From Aminobacterium colombiense DSM 12261 (GTDB lineage: Bacteria; Synergistota; Synergistia; Synergistales; Aminobacteriaceae): a stretch of DNA of 64,000 bases. The stretch's first letter is position 1, and each line of letters opens with the position of its first letter. The position numbers and the translations under genes are program-made. The stretch covers positions 1,860,001 to 1,924,000 of the forward strand of contig NC_014011.1 in assembly GCF_000025885.1 (NCBI RefSeq), written 5' to 3'. Below, piece after piece: positions 1 to 7,890 of this stretch. The notes beneath the pieces were generated by a model. The model did no database searches and was not told the origin of the DNA. It saw only the letters and a list, made by a program, of their open reading frames with translations.

Positions 1-2528
1 TCCAGTTCATCAATGCGGGTTTTCAAATGACCGCGCTCTTCATTCAGCTCCTCCAGTTGCTGGGAAAGAAGCTGCTCCTGCTCTTTACTCTCACCTATGA
101 GGATTTGCGACTCTGCTGGTGTTCTTTTAGGGAGCTCCTCCAAAACTTTTGTGAGATTCTCGTTTCCGCCAGCTATGGCAAGAAGAGAGAGCCTGTGGTT
201 TTCAATGATCTTTTTCAGGTCGTTACAGCGCTGCCATCTCTCACCCAGCTCTAAAAAAGACGGCTCATCGTGAACCTTCGCCTGCTCAAACAATTCCTTT
301 TTTAGCGTTCTGCTTTCATTCCATGCCTTATGGGCTCTTTCGTATATCTCCTCGTTCCGTTTTTTCTCTCGTTGGATCATGGTTATCTGGTTCCACTGCT
401 CCTCTGCTTCTTCAAGGCGGGATGTGAGAATATCGATAGGAGAGACGAGACTAAGCTTGCTCCATGGACCTAAAGACAGTGAGCGGAAAAGAGAATGGAT
501 TTCCTCCTCCTTAGCTGATATATACTCCTGAGAAGAGGAGAGCTGCTTTTCCATATCCCTTATCTGAGCAAGCCGGCCGCGAAGCTGTTTGACCAGGCTT
601 TCAAATTCTGTCCAATGTTCTACTTTCAATGAAGCGGAGAATCCTTTCTCCTCTACAAAGCTTTTCCACTCTGCATCAGTTTGATCTAAAAGCTTTTTTA
701 TACTGTTGAGGGAGCTTTCGCAATCTTCGAGTTTCCTTTGGCGGCGACCCAGTTCTTCCTCCGCATCCCTTTGGGACTGAAGAGCCTGGTCGTACTCACG
801 AATACCGTCAATACAGTCATCGATATACATTTCTGCTTTCTCCAGCTCAAGATAATCCTTCGGGCACTCTATCGCCAGGCCTTCCACTGTATGGCTAAGC
901 TCTTCCTCTGTTTCTACAAGATTTTTTCTTAGGCGGCAAAGAAGCTCTTCTTTTTCATTGAAGAACTTCCTTTTCTGGAAAAAATCCACGATTATAAAAC
1001 CTAAGCTTGCAGCTATGGCTGTTATCCCTGTCTTCAAAAAGAATATGTCTCCTGTCCTGTAGCCCGCTCCAAGAAAAGCTAAACCTAAAGTTCCTGCTGC
1101 TGCCCCTCCCCACTGCAACTCTTTTTTCTGCCGGAAAAGGTCAAGATTCATTTCATTTTCTTTTATCTGATTTTGAATCTGATGCCAACGGGTGAAGAAT
1201 TGGCGTAACGATCCGCACTTCTCTCTCAATGTCTGAACTGACAGTGGGGAGACATTTCGTTCCATCTTCTCAACATGCTCTTTTCGTGTTTTAAGCAGGG
1301 ACCTTGCTTCGTCTCTGGCTTTTCGGGCCTGCTCGCAAGTTTCATTACGTATGACATGCTGATTGCGAAAATCTTCTTTCTGCTTTTCTAAATCCCCTGC
1401 TTTTTGGGAAACGCCAAAAGACAAATCAAGGGATTCCAGGTCATCAATAGTCCATGACTGATGGATTTCCCGTACCTCACGGTCAAGACGCTGTTTCATC
1501 GACAGAATATCTAAACTGAGATTCTGAATGATTTCTTCTTCTTTTTCGATGCGATTTCGATTCTGAGCCAGTGCCCGAATGGCGCCTTTCTGTTCAAGGA
1601 CCTTCTGAATAGAGGGAATATGGAAGGCCTGAAGCTGCTTGTCTAAGTTTCGGCATTGGAAGACCAGTTCCTCAAGTTCTCTTTCTCTAGCCCCTTCTTC
1701 CTCATGAATTTTTTTGAATCGCAGAAGACCTTCGTCTGGGAAAAAGAGAACTTCACCAATCTCTTCAAGCTTTCTCTGTGCTTCCGTCATTTCCACCCAG
1801 GGAGACCTGGCCTTTTCAACCCATTCCATCAAGGAAAGATCGTAACGGATGGCTTCTAAGTTTTTTCGCGCCGATTCTATCTGATGACCTGTCTTTTCCA
1901 ATTCTTCTTTCTTTTGCAGATACTCGTCTTTTTGTTGCTGGAGAAGTTTTATTTGTTCTTTTGTCTCCTGTATTTTTTTTAGGAAAACATTGATCTCCGC
2001 AGATGACCTGGCCCCGCCCTGAATTCTGTAAAGGGCCTTTTCCTGATTGGAAAGGGAAGCAAGGAATGTGGGAAGAGATGCTGTACCCAGTCCGGCGCCT
2101 GCAGAAAAAAAACGACTTTGTATTCCTCGATCATTGAGAGGACGTATCTTTTGCATATCCTCGAGACCTACGGAGAAGATACGCTCATACATTTCCCGAT
2201 CCACATATCCCAGAAGATCCTCAAGGCTTGTTCCATTCCGCGCACCTGAAAAAGTTGAGTTTCTGCCGTTCATGACCAGGCTAAACCGTTCGCCCTTGAG
2301 GGATTCAATAATTAAACTTCCCTTTTGCTTTCCTCCGTGGGGAGGGGCATATAGATTACGGCTGGAACGTCCGTCAGGGCACCCAAAGAGGCTATATCGC
2401 AAAAAGCTCATCAGGGTTGTCTTACCGCTCTCGTTATCTCCAAGGATAAGAGACAGACCTGCAGGAAAATGTCCTTCCATGTTCTCGAGGAGACCAAAAC
2501 TACGGATTTTGAACTCTATGAAACGCAT
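1..2528 (-). CDS. YhaN/SbcC-like AAA ATPase, C-terminus beyond window
   Basis: The start is an ATG at 2528 that overlaps the end of the upstream nuclease gene by 13 bp, so the two are translationally coupled. The protein begins MRFIEFKIRSFG and carries a Walker A motif (GDNESGKTT) at about residue 35, as in SbcC/RecN/YhaN-type ATPases. Most of the rest is charged, Glu/Lys/Gln-rich coiled coil. Around residues 470-515 there are two short hydrophobic stretches separated by a small loop, as in YhaN proteins, so the coiled coil may be tethered to the membrane. The family works with an SbcD-like nuclease in DNA end processing or repair. At least 842 residues are present; the C-terminal half of the ATPase head (signature and Walker B) lies outside the window. 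YhaN-like is favoured over SbcC because of the internal hydrophobic pair. Confidence 0.85.
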   Translation of the reverse strand, partial: MRFIEFKIRSFGLLENMEGHFPAGLSLILGDNESGKTTLMSFLRYSLFGCPDGRSSRNLYAPPHGGKQKGSLIIESLKGERFSLVMNGRNSTFSGARNGTSLEDLLGYVDREMYERIFSVGLEDMQKIRPLNDRGIQSRFFSAGAGLGTASLPTFLASLSNQEKALYRIQGGARSSAEINVFLKKIQETKEQIKLLQQQKDEYLQKKEELEKTGHQIESARKNLEAIRYDLSLMEWVEKARSPWVEMTEAQRKLEEIGEVLFFPDEGLLRFKKIHEEEGARERELEELVFQCRNLDKQLQAFHIPSIQKVLEQKGAIRALAQNRNRIEKEEEIIQNLSLDILSMKQRLDREVREIHQSWTIDDLESLDLSFGVSQKAGDLEKQKEDFRNQHVIRNETCEQARKARDEARSLLKTRKEHVEKMERNVSPLSVQTLREKCGSLRQFFTRWHQIQNQIKENEMNLDLFRQKKELQWGGAAAGTLGLAFLGAGYRTGDIFFLKTGITAIAASLGFIIVDFFQKRKFFNEKEELLCRLRKNLVETEEELSHTVEGLAIECPKDYLELEKAEMYIDDCIDGIREYDQALQSQRDAEEELGRRQRKLEDCESSLNSIKKLLDQTDAEWKSFVEEKGFSASLKVEHWTEFESLVKQLRGRLAQIRDMEKQLSSSQEYISAKEEEIHSLFRSLSLGPWSKLSLVSPIDILTSRLEEAEEQWNQITMIQREKKRNEEIYERAHKAWNESRTLKKELFEQAKVHDEPSFLELGERWQRCNDLKKIIENHRLSLLAIAGGNENLTKVLEELPKRTPAESQILIGESKEQEQLLSQQLEELNEERGHLKTRIDEL

Positions 2529-3826
2529 GGGTCATTCTCCCCCTTAAGCAGCCCGTCCAATCCCTTTATAGCGGCTTTTTCAAGAATTTGAGCAATGTCT
2601 TCCCTTTCCAGGGTTTGCAGGTAGGGCTCCAGGTCGCCGCGCCTCCATTTCCCATTCCCCAAGCCCTCATCCATAAGTGCAAAAAGTGTTTCATTGTCGT
2701 GTATCTGAGATCGGACGGTATCCATCTCTCTGAGAAAGTCCCCCACAAAGGTCTGGGTCTTCCGAAGGTTTTCTATGGCATAATCAGGACAGGTTTTATT
2801 CTGGATGGCCTCAATCCATACAAAGTCGGACAAGGCCTCTTCCTCCCTATTGAGTTCCCTTATCAAGGTTTCCATGAATTCATCCCGGCCTAATCGCCTG
2901 TAAAGACTCGTATTTCCCGTCAATGTCACACGAAGCATAATGCCCCTGCCCTCCGCTTCCTTACGGTATTTTCCCCTAAGGTTTTCGAGGGCATCCATGA
3001 GAACCTGCTCTTCCTCCACAGAGGAAATATCAAGGGTTTCTTCCCACCAGCGAATTTTATCTGTAGGATAGAAAATCGGAGAGATGAAGCCCTGTGCCGA
3101 TACCGTCACAAGGTAGCATCCGCGAGGGCCCGTTTCCCTTACACTCCTCCCCTGAATTGTTCCCGGGTAGACCACTAGTGGATTTTCACATGATAGAATC
3201 ATGGGGCGATGGATATGCCCCAAAGCCCAGTAATCCACAGAAGAATCCCGAAGATCTTCAATAGAACATGGGGCATAATTCTCGTGGCCCTCCATGCCCC
3301 CTACATTGCAGTGAAGAAGGGCGACATTAAATCCCTTCCTGCTTTCAAGGGCTTTTGCCATTTGAATGGCGACATTGCCCCTTTCATCCCCAGTGGGGTA
3401 ACTATATCCTGCTATGTGGCCGATAAGGGCATTATTTTTTCCGTATAAGGGACGGACCTCTACCTCACCCTTAAATTGGAAAACCCTCTCTGGGAGACTT
3501 AATTTTGCCCGATCTCCAGAAAGGGGGTCATGGTTCCCATGAACCATATACACGAATATTCCAGCCTGGCTTAAACGAAGAAGCTGCCGCCTAAGGGCAA
3601 GTTGGGCACTGAGGCTTCTATCAGCGCTATCATACAGATCTCCGGAAAGGAGCACAAAATCCACTCGCTCCCGCAGTGCCAGGTCAACTACTCTTTCAAA
3701 GGATTTAAAGACCGCATCCTGCAGCATGCCCGCAATTGCCGGCGAATAAGAACGTACCCCCCGAAAGGGACTGTCCAGGTGCAGGTCTGCACAGTGAAGA
3801 AACGCAAAATCCCGCTGAAGGCCCAT
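2516..3826 (-). CDS. SbcD/YhaO-like DNA repair metallophosphoesterase
   Basis: This 436-residue protein has all calcineurin-like phosphoesterase signatures in order: DLHLDSPF (D-x-H) near residue 15, SGDLYD near 62, GNHDP near 98, a histidine in ALLHCNVGG near 170 and GHIHRP near 202. These residues form the di-metal (Mn) site of SbcD/Mre11-type exonucleases. About 200 residues follow the catalytic domain and presumably hold the partner-binding region. The ATG at 3826 is preceded by a strong Shine-Dalgarno sequence (GGAGGG). The gene overlaps the downstream ATPase start, giving the classical nuclease-ATPase pair. I infer a role in trimming or opening damaged DNA ends. The substrate cannot be told from sequence. 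Confidence 0.9.
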   Translation of the reverse strand: MGLQRDFAFLHCADLHLDSPFRGVRSYSPAIAGMLQDAVFKSFERVVDLALRERVDFVLLSGDLYDSADRSLSAQLALRRQLLRLSQAGIFVYMVHGNHDPLSGDRAKLSLPERVFQFKGEVEVRPLYGKNNALIGHIAGYSYPTGDERGNVAIQMAKALESRKGFNVALLHCNVGGMEGHENYAPCSIEDLRDSSVDYWALGHIHRPMILSCENPLVVYPGTIQGRSVRETGPRGCYLVTVSAQGFISPIFYPTDKIRWWEETLDISSVEEEQVLMDALENLRGKYRKEAEGRGIMLRVTLTGNTSLYRRLGRDEFMETLIRELNREEEALSDFVWIEAIQNKTCPDYAIENLRKTQTFVGDFLREMDTVRSQIHDNETLFALMDEGLGNGKWRRGDLEPYLQTLEREDIAQILEKAAIKGLDGLLKGENDPCVS

Positions 3827-3861
3827 TCCACTGCCCTCCTTCTTCTGTTAGACTTTTATTT

Positions 3862-5103
3862 ATGATGACAACAATATTTCTAGGAAAGGGACTTGTTTAT
3901 ATTATTTTCATTCTCGTCTATCTTGGCATGATCGTCGGACGATTTCCATCATTGGCTCTCGACCGAACCGGCATCGTGCTGCTTGGAACCATTATATTGC
4001 TTATTGCAAGTCCTTTCCCCCCAGAGATCCTTTTCCAGGCTGTGGATATCTCCACAGTAATGCTTCTTTTTGGCTTTATGATTATTTCCGCTCAATTACG
4101 GCTAGGGGGATTTTATACAATAATAACCCAAAGGGCAGCAAACCTCGAAGGTCCCCCTCAAAAGCTTTTGGCCGTGGTTATTATCGTCTCAAGCGCTCTT
4201 TCCGCCCTTCTTTCCAATGACATCATATGCCTTGCCATGACCCCTGTCTTAGGAGAAATCTGCATCAAGAAGGGACTAAATCCTCTTCCTTTCTTACTCT
4301 CCCTGGCCTGTGCCGCAAATATAGGATCGGCATTGACCCTTATCGGCAATCCTCAAAACATGCTTATCGGTCAAAGCCTTCTTCTTCCCTTTGGACCCTA
4401 TATGCTTTTCGCCCTCATACCAGTGGTTGTATCTCTTTTTGTTCTCTGGGGCATAGTCTGTTTCCTGTATAGACAACATTGGCATGAAACCCTTCCTCTG
4501 CCGCAGAAGGTAAACCTTCCTTTCCTGGGCTGGCAGACTGCAAAGGGGATTCTTGTTCTGTCTGTTGTGGTCGTCCTTTTTCTTTTCGCCCCTCTGCCCC
4601 GTGACATGGTAGCGCTAGGTGCCGCGGCTATTCTGTTAACAAGCCGTACCATGGCCTCTCGCAAGGCCCTTAACCTTGTAGACTGGCAACTGATCGTTCT
4701 GTTCATAGGTCTCTTTATTATAAACGGTGCTTTCGCAAAAAGTGGAGGACTCGCAGCCATAGAAAAAGGCCTGCACATGGCAGGGATCTCTCTCCAGCAC
4801 GGAAGCTGGCTTTTCTGGATATCGGCCATCCTTTCTAATGTGGTTTCTAATGTTCCCGCCGTCATGCTGCTTCTTCCGCTCTCAAAGATCCCCCTGGCAG
4901 GACCGATCCTGGCATTAAGCAGCACCTTCGCAGGAAATCTCATCGTCGTAGGGAGTATCGCCAACATTATTGTGATCAATGGGGCCAGGGATCTGGGACT
5001 CGCTATTTCATGGAGGGACCACGCTCGTATTGGCATACCTGTTACTTTAACATCTCTTCTTATTTCATGGATTTGGATTTTTGCTGGAGGGCCCCTATGG
5101 TAA
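3862..5103 (+). CDS. SLC13/ArsB-NhaD-type anion permease (YbiR-like)
   Basis: A polytopic membrane protein of about 413 residues with roughly 10-12 hydrophobic segments. Small/polar breaks such as NDIICLAMTP and GNPQNMLIG are typical re-entrant motifs of the ion transporter superfamily (SLC13/CitMHS/ArsB/YbiR). I place the start at ATG 3862 (or 3865), 35 bp from the divergently transcribed nuclease gene, because the open frame farther upstream only mirrors that gene. No good Shine-Dalgarno sequence precedes it, so the exact start is uncertain. The last codons overlap the start of the next gene (ATGGTAA), so the two are probably co-transcribed. The substrate is unknown; the family moves dicarboxylates, sulfate, arsenite or Na+. 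Confidence 0.8.
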   Translation: MMTTIFLGKGLVYIIFILVYLGMIVGRFPSLALDRTGIVLLGTIILLIASPFPPEILFQAVDISTVMLLFGFMIISAQLRLGGFYTIITQRAANLEGPPQKLLAVVIIVSSALSALLSNDIICLAMTPVLGEICIKKGLNPLPFLLSLACAANIGSALTLIGNPQNMLIGQSLLLPFGPYMLFALIPVVVSLFVLWGIVCFLYRQHWHETLPLPQKVNLPFLGWQTAKGILVLSVVVVLFLFAPLPRDMVALGAAAILLTSRTMASRKALNLVDWQLIVLFIGLFIINGAFAKSGGLAAIEKGLHMAGISLQHGSWLFWISAILSNVVSNVPAVMLLLPLSKIPLAGPILALSSTFAGNLIVVGSIANIIVINGARDLGLAISWRDHARIGIPVTLTSLLISWIWIFAGGPLW

Positions 5104-6137
5104 CAATTTGTTTGGGAACAGTTGCTCCTTCCCGCTACTCTATAGGTAAAGATGTTATTGCCAGGCAGCTGCGAGAAGAGGGGTATTGCCTTATAGATCT
5201 GGGGGGAAACATCACTGTCCAAACCCTGGAAGAAGCCTTTTCTCGAAAAACCTTTAGCCTTCTAGCCCTTTCCTGTCCTGAAGAGGAATGTTTAAATGAG
5301 CTGAACTTTCTTATATCCTGGGCCGTTAAACAATCCATTCCCGTCCTTATAGGCGGAAGGGCTGTTAATGTTCATGACGTCGCAGCCTTGCGTTCCGCGT
5401 TGAAAGCCCCTTTTCTCTATTACAGCTGCAATGTCACCGATCTTCTGCCGGTTGTTCAAAAAGCGCTGAAGCTCGAGCCCCCGGCCATGCCCCTCCATGG
5501 TAAAGGAAAACCCTTCTTTCTTTTCGAGGAAGAAAAGGCTCTCGCTGAAGAGATGGGGCTATGGATCTTAGAAGGAAACAGGGACCATGTGGTTATTCAT
5601 GAAAGAACCCGACAATGGTGCGGCGAGTGCCCTGGCAACATAAACCGCACATGTCCTATGAGCAGCGGCTATTTTGTCCAGAGATCCATACAAGAAAGCC
5701 GACTCTTTGTAGAAAAATTCCGCCGCCTGTTCCTTATCGGCCTTCCAGTGCTGAAGAGAGAAGAACGAGAAGTGGAAAGAAAGGGGAGAATAGCCATATG
5801 GCTGGCCATGAAAAAGCTTGAAGGAGCTTTTTCAAAACGTTTTTCACAGGCTGTCATGTTCAAACTGCCCATTCAGTGTCCTCTCTGCCCGCCTGAGGAC
5901 TGCATCATGCCCCTGGCCAGATGCCGCCGGCCCCAGGATCAGTTTCCCATGCACGAAGAATATAATATAGACATGATGGAAACGGCCCGCGTTATTGCCG
6001 GGGACAGAAGATCAATGGAGATGTATGCCCTTCTTCTGGCCGATCCTTTTCCAAAGGAAAAAGTAAACCAGGATAGATGCCCCGAAAGCAAAGAGAGAAA
6101 AGCCCCTGAACGCCCACGAGATTCCTGCCAAGGCTGA
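5097..6137 (+). CDS. B12-binding-like domain plus two cysteine clusters
   Basis: The start is an ATG at 5097 with GGAGG 7 bases upstream; it overlaps the permease stop. Of 346 residues, the first 125 resemble a cobalamin-binding Rossmann domain: IGKDVIARQL, then IDLGGN, then VLIGGRAV. However, the D-x-H-x-x-G loop that supplies the cobalt-ligating histidine reads S-R-Y-S-I-G, so normal base-off B12 binding looks lost. The C-terminal half has cysteines at about 175, 178, 186 and at 261, 264, 269, 276 (CPLCPPEDC), followed by LARCRRP. This arrangement resembles DUF2284-type predicted metal or Fe-S binding proteins. I do not recognise an exact family. The last 126 bp overlap the convergent MFS gene. 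Confidence 0.65.
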   Translation: MVTICLGTVAPSRYSIGKDVIARQLREEGYCLIDLGGNITVQTLEEAFSRKTFSLLALSCPEEECLNELNFLISWAVKQSIPVLIGGRAVNVHDVAALRSALKAPFLYYSCNVTDLLPVVQKALKLEPPAMPLHGKGKPFFLFEEEKALAEEMGLWILEGNRDHVVIHERTRQWCGECPGNINRTCPMSSGYFVQRSIQESRLFVEKFRRLFLIGLPVLKREEREVERKGRIAIWLAMKKLEGAFSKRFSQAVMFKLPIQCPLCPPEDCIMPLARCRRPQDQFPMHEEYNIDMMETARVIAGDRRSMEMYALLLADPFPKEKVNQDRCPESKERKAPERPRDSCQG

Positions 6138-7196
6138 TGCATATCCAATATAGACCGGCAGAAGGGTCCAGCTGATATCCATGGAAAAATACACCATGGA
6201 TGATGCCCTCCCTCTGAATCGCTCAGGAATCATATCTCCAATAAGGGCGAGGTGAGTGGGATATCCGTACCCAACTGCAGCGCCGTAGAGGAAACCAAAG
6301 AAGGCGATCATGAAATTCGAAGCGGCGAAGGAAGCGCCGAAAAGGGCCAGTCCCATGGCCCCAAAGGATGGAGCTGCTATGACCGTTCGCGGTACCCTCT
6401 CATAAAGCCCACTGCCAAAGAGCCTGATAATAATCGCTCCGATGGAAATAGCCACCATATAGACTGATGGGTTGAGACCTCTGCCAATGGCAAGACTTGA
6501 TACATAGGCAATGGACGCATCCGTAAGTCCCAGGAAAACACAGGAAATCAGAAGAAATTTTATGGGCGTTTCCTTGAAAAGAGCCGCATAAGAAGTTTTT
6601 TGAGTTTTGTTCGAAGAAAAATCCTGCTGGACAGGGGGGAGAAGAAAGGCCATGGACATTGCCCAAAGGGATGCCGCGGAAGCCATGAGCAGATAGGGAA
6701 GGTCCCAGCCCCGGTTAATAAAAAGTTCAGCCAGAGGAATAATGGTAAAAGCTGTCATTACCCCCCCAATACTTGTAATAGCAAAGGCAGAACCTCGTAT
6801 TCGCTCTGGAATGACAAGGGATTGGTAGGTTGTTGTGGAGACTACAAAAACACTGAAACCGCCTCCCATAAAAAGACGAATAGTATAGAGGATTCCAGGC
6901 GTATGGTCGGTAAAAGCCAACAAAAGGGCGGAAACAACGCAGATACTCGAGGCCCCAACCATGGTTCTCCGTATTCCGAAACGGTCTATAAACCACCCCG
7001 CGGTGGGACGGCATAGTGTAGCGGCAAGATAAAAAGCGCTGATGATCCAGCCAATGCGCTGAGGCTCCAGACCGGCCTTTTTCAAAAAAGGCGGCAACAT
7101 GAAAAAAGTATGAGAATAAGAAAAAATAGCAAAGTAGGTAAGGAGTATAAGAATAATCCGCTTTCTCCACGATGCGAGCTCCGATCCACAGAACAA
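6012..7196 (-). CDS. MFS transporter
   Basis: A 394-residue, 12-segment major facilitator. The loop between segments 2 and 3 has the family signature (AGWFIDRFGIRRT), and a long polar loop follows segment 6 (residues about 190-205). The start is a TTG at 7196 with AAGGGGG about 9 bases upstream; an ATG 22 bases farther up is out of frame. The protein resembles monocarboxylate/oxalate-formate antiporter-like MFS carriers in general shape, but nothing in the sequence fixes the substrate. It is transcribed divergently from niaR across a 120-bp gap. Its 3' end runs 126 bp into the convergent cysteine-cluster gene. Confidence 0.85.
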   Translation of the reverse strand: MFCGSELASWRKRIILILLTYFAIFSYSHTFFMLPPFLKKAGLEPQRIGWIISAFYLAATLCRPTAGWFIDRFGIRRTMVGASSICVVSALLLAFTDHTPGILYTIRLFMGGGFSVFVVSTTTYQSLVIPERIRGSAFAITSIGGVMTAFTIIPLAELFINRGWDLPYLLMASAASLWAMSMAFLLPPVQQDFSSNKTQKTSYAALFKETPIKFLLISCVFLGLTDASIAYVSSLAIGRGLNPSVYMVAISIGAIIIRLFGSGLYERVPRTVIAAPSFGAMGLALFGASFAASNFMIAFFGFLYGAAVGYGYPTHLALIGDMIPERFRGRASSMVYFSMDISWTLLPVYIGYASALAGISWAFRGFSLFAFGASILVYFFLWKRIGQKKGIHLH

Positions 7197-7280
7197 TTAA
7201 ATCGCCCCCTTGATGCATTCACATTAAGACCCTCCGCATTCTTTGTAAAGCCCCTTCTGCGAAGAATGTTGCCAATAGGC

Positions 7281-7286
7281 TATAAT
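7281..7286 (+). promoter_or_regulatory. Candidate -10 element of niaR
   Basis: A perfect TATAAT lies 33 bases before the niaR start codon. The matching -35 position (TGCGAA with a 17-base spacer) is weak. The call rests on the -10 match and its location. Confidence 0.4.
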
Positions 7287-7318
7287 ATCTGAGTTGACCC
7301 ATAGGGGAGGAATAAAAA

Positions 7319-7834
7319 GTGAAGGGACCTGAACGGAGAAAGAGAATTTCTAACATTCTCAATACAAGTCAATCAGCAGTGAAGGGAAACGAGCTTGCGG
7401 AAACCTTCAATGTGAGCCGGCAGGTGATTGTTCAGGATATAGCCCTGTTGCGGGCAGAAGGGCATAACATTATAGCAACGCCCCAAGGATATATGATGCT
7501 TTCACCACACCAACCCTCCTCACTAAGATCAATTATGTGCAATCATACTGGAATCAAAGAGATGAAAGAAGAACTTGATATTATGGTGGATAATGGAGCC
7601 ACTGTTATTGATGTCATGGTAGAACATCCCGTATATGGCGAGATAATAGGCAACCTCATGCTCCGAAACCATGAGGACGTGGAAGAGTTCATTGAAAAGG
7701 TTATTCAGACAAAGGCGGAACCTTTATCAATCCTGACAAGAGGCGCCCATTTTCACACATTGGAAGTACCTAATGATGCAACGTTTCAAAAGATAATCGC
7801 GGCTTTAAAGAAAAAAGGGTACTTGATGGATTGA
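7319..7834 (+). CDS. niaR: Niacin-responsive transcriptional repressor NiaR
   Basis: This 171-residue protein has an N-terminal HTH_11 winged helix (residues about 5-60, NVSRQVIVQDIALLR) and a C-terminal 3H domain with the conserved histidines in VEHPVYGE and TRGAHFHTLEVP. The order and length match NiaR (YrxA), which binds nicotinic acid and represses NAD synthesis or niacin uptake genes. The start is a GTG at 7319 with AGGGGAGG 7 bases upstream. A transporter gene follows 56 bp downstream, and the gap contains a long palindrome of NiaR-operator type. That makes direct regulation of the transporter likely. Confidence 0.92.
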   Translation: MKGPERRKRISNILNTSQSAVKGNELAETFNVSRQVIVQDIALLRAEGHNIIATPQGYMMLSPHQPSSLRSIMCNHTGIKEMKEELDIMVDNGATVIDVMVEHPVYGEIIGNLMLRNHEDVEEFIEKVIQTKAEPLSILTRGAHFHTLEVPNDATFQKIIAALKKKGYLMD

Positions 7835-7848
7835 GTTAAAACCTATAT

Positions 7849-7884
7849 ACTCCTTTACAAGTGACAAGACACTTGTAAAGGAGT
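7849..7884. promoter_or_regulatory. Putative NiaR operator (15-bp perfect inverted repeat)
   Basis: The arms CTCCTTTACAAGTG and CACTTGTAAAGGAG, plus one flanking A/T pair, are exact inverted repeats around the 6-base spacer ACAAGA. The core GTGTCTTGTCAC read on the minus strand resembles the NiaR box core I recall from Firmicutes and Thermotogales. The right arm contains the ribosome binding site of the next gene (AAAGGAG, 7 bases before the ATG). The element could therefore act on DNA, or as an RNA hairpin hiding the ribosome site. There is no T tract, so it is not an intrinsic terminator of niaR. Confidence 0.75.
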
Positions 7885-7890
7885 TGTTCC

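Noticed and set aside
2047-2547. Plus-strand open frame of 166 residues opposite the YhaN-like start
   Set aside because: Antisense to the Walker A region; low-complexity Arg/Pro-rich composition and no family features.
4398-5222. Long minus-strand open frame (274 residues) opposite the SLC13 permease
   Set aside because: It lies wholly on the antisense of a clear membrane protein and the start of the next gene, is Arg/Ser-rich as such shadows are, and has no ribosome site or motif.
7849-7884. Palindrome after niaR read as an intrinsic terminator
   Set aside because: No T tract follows either arm, and the right arm carries the next gene's ribosome site; an operator fits better.
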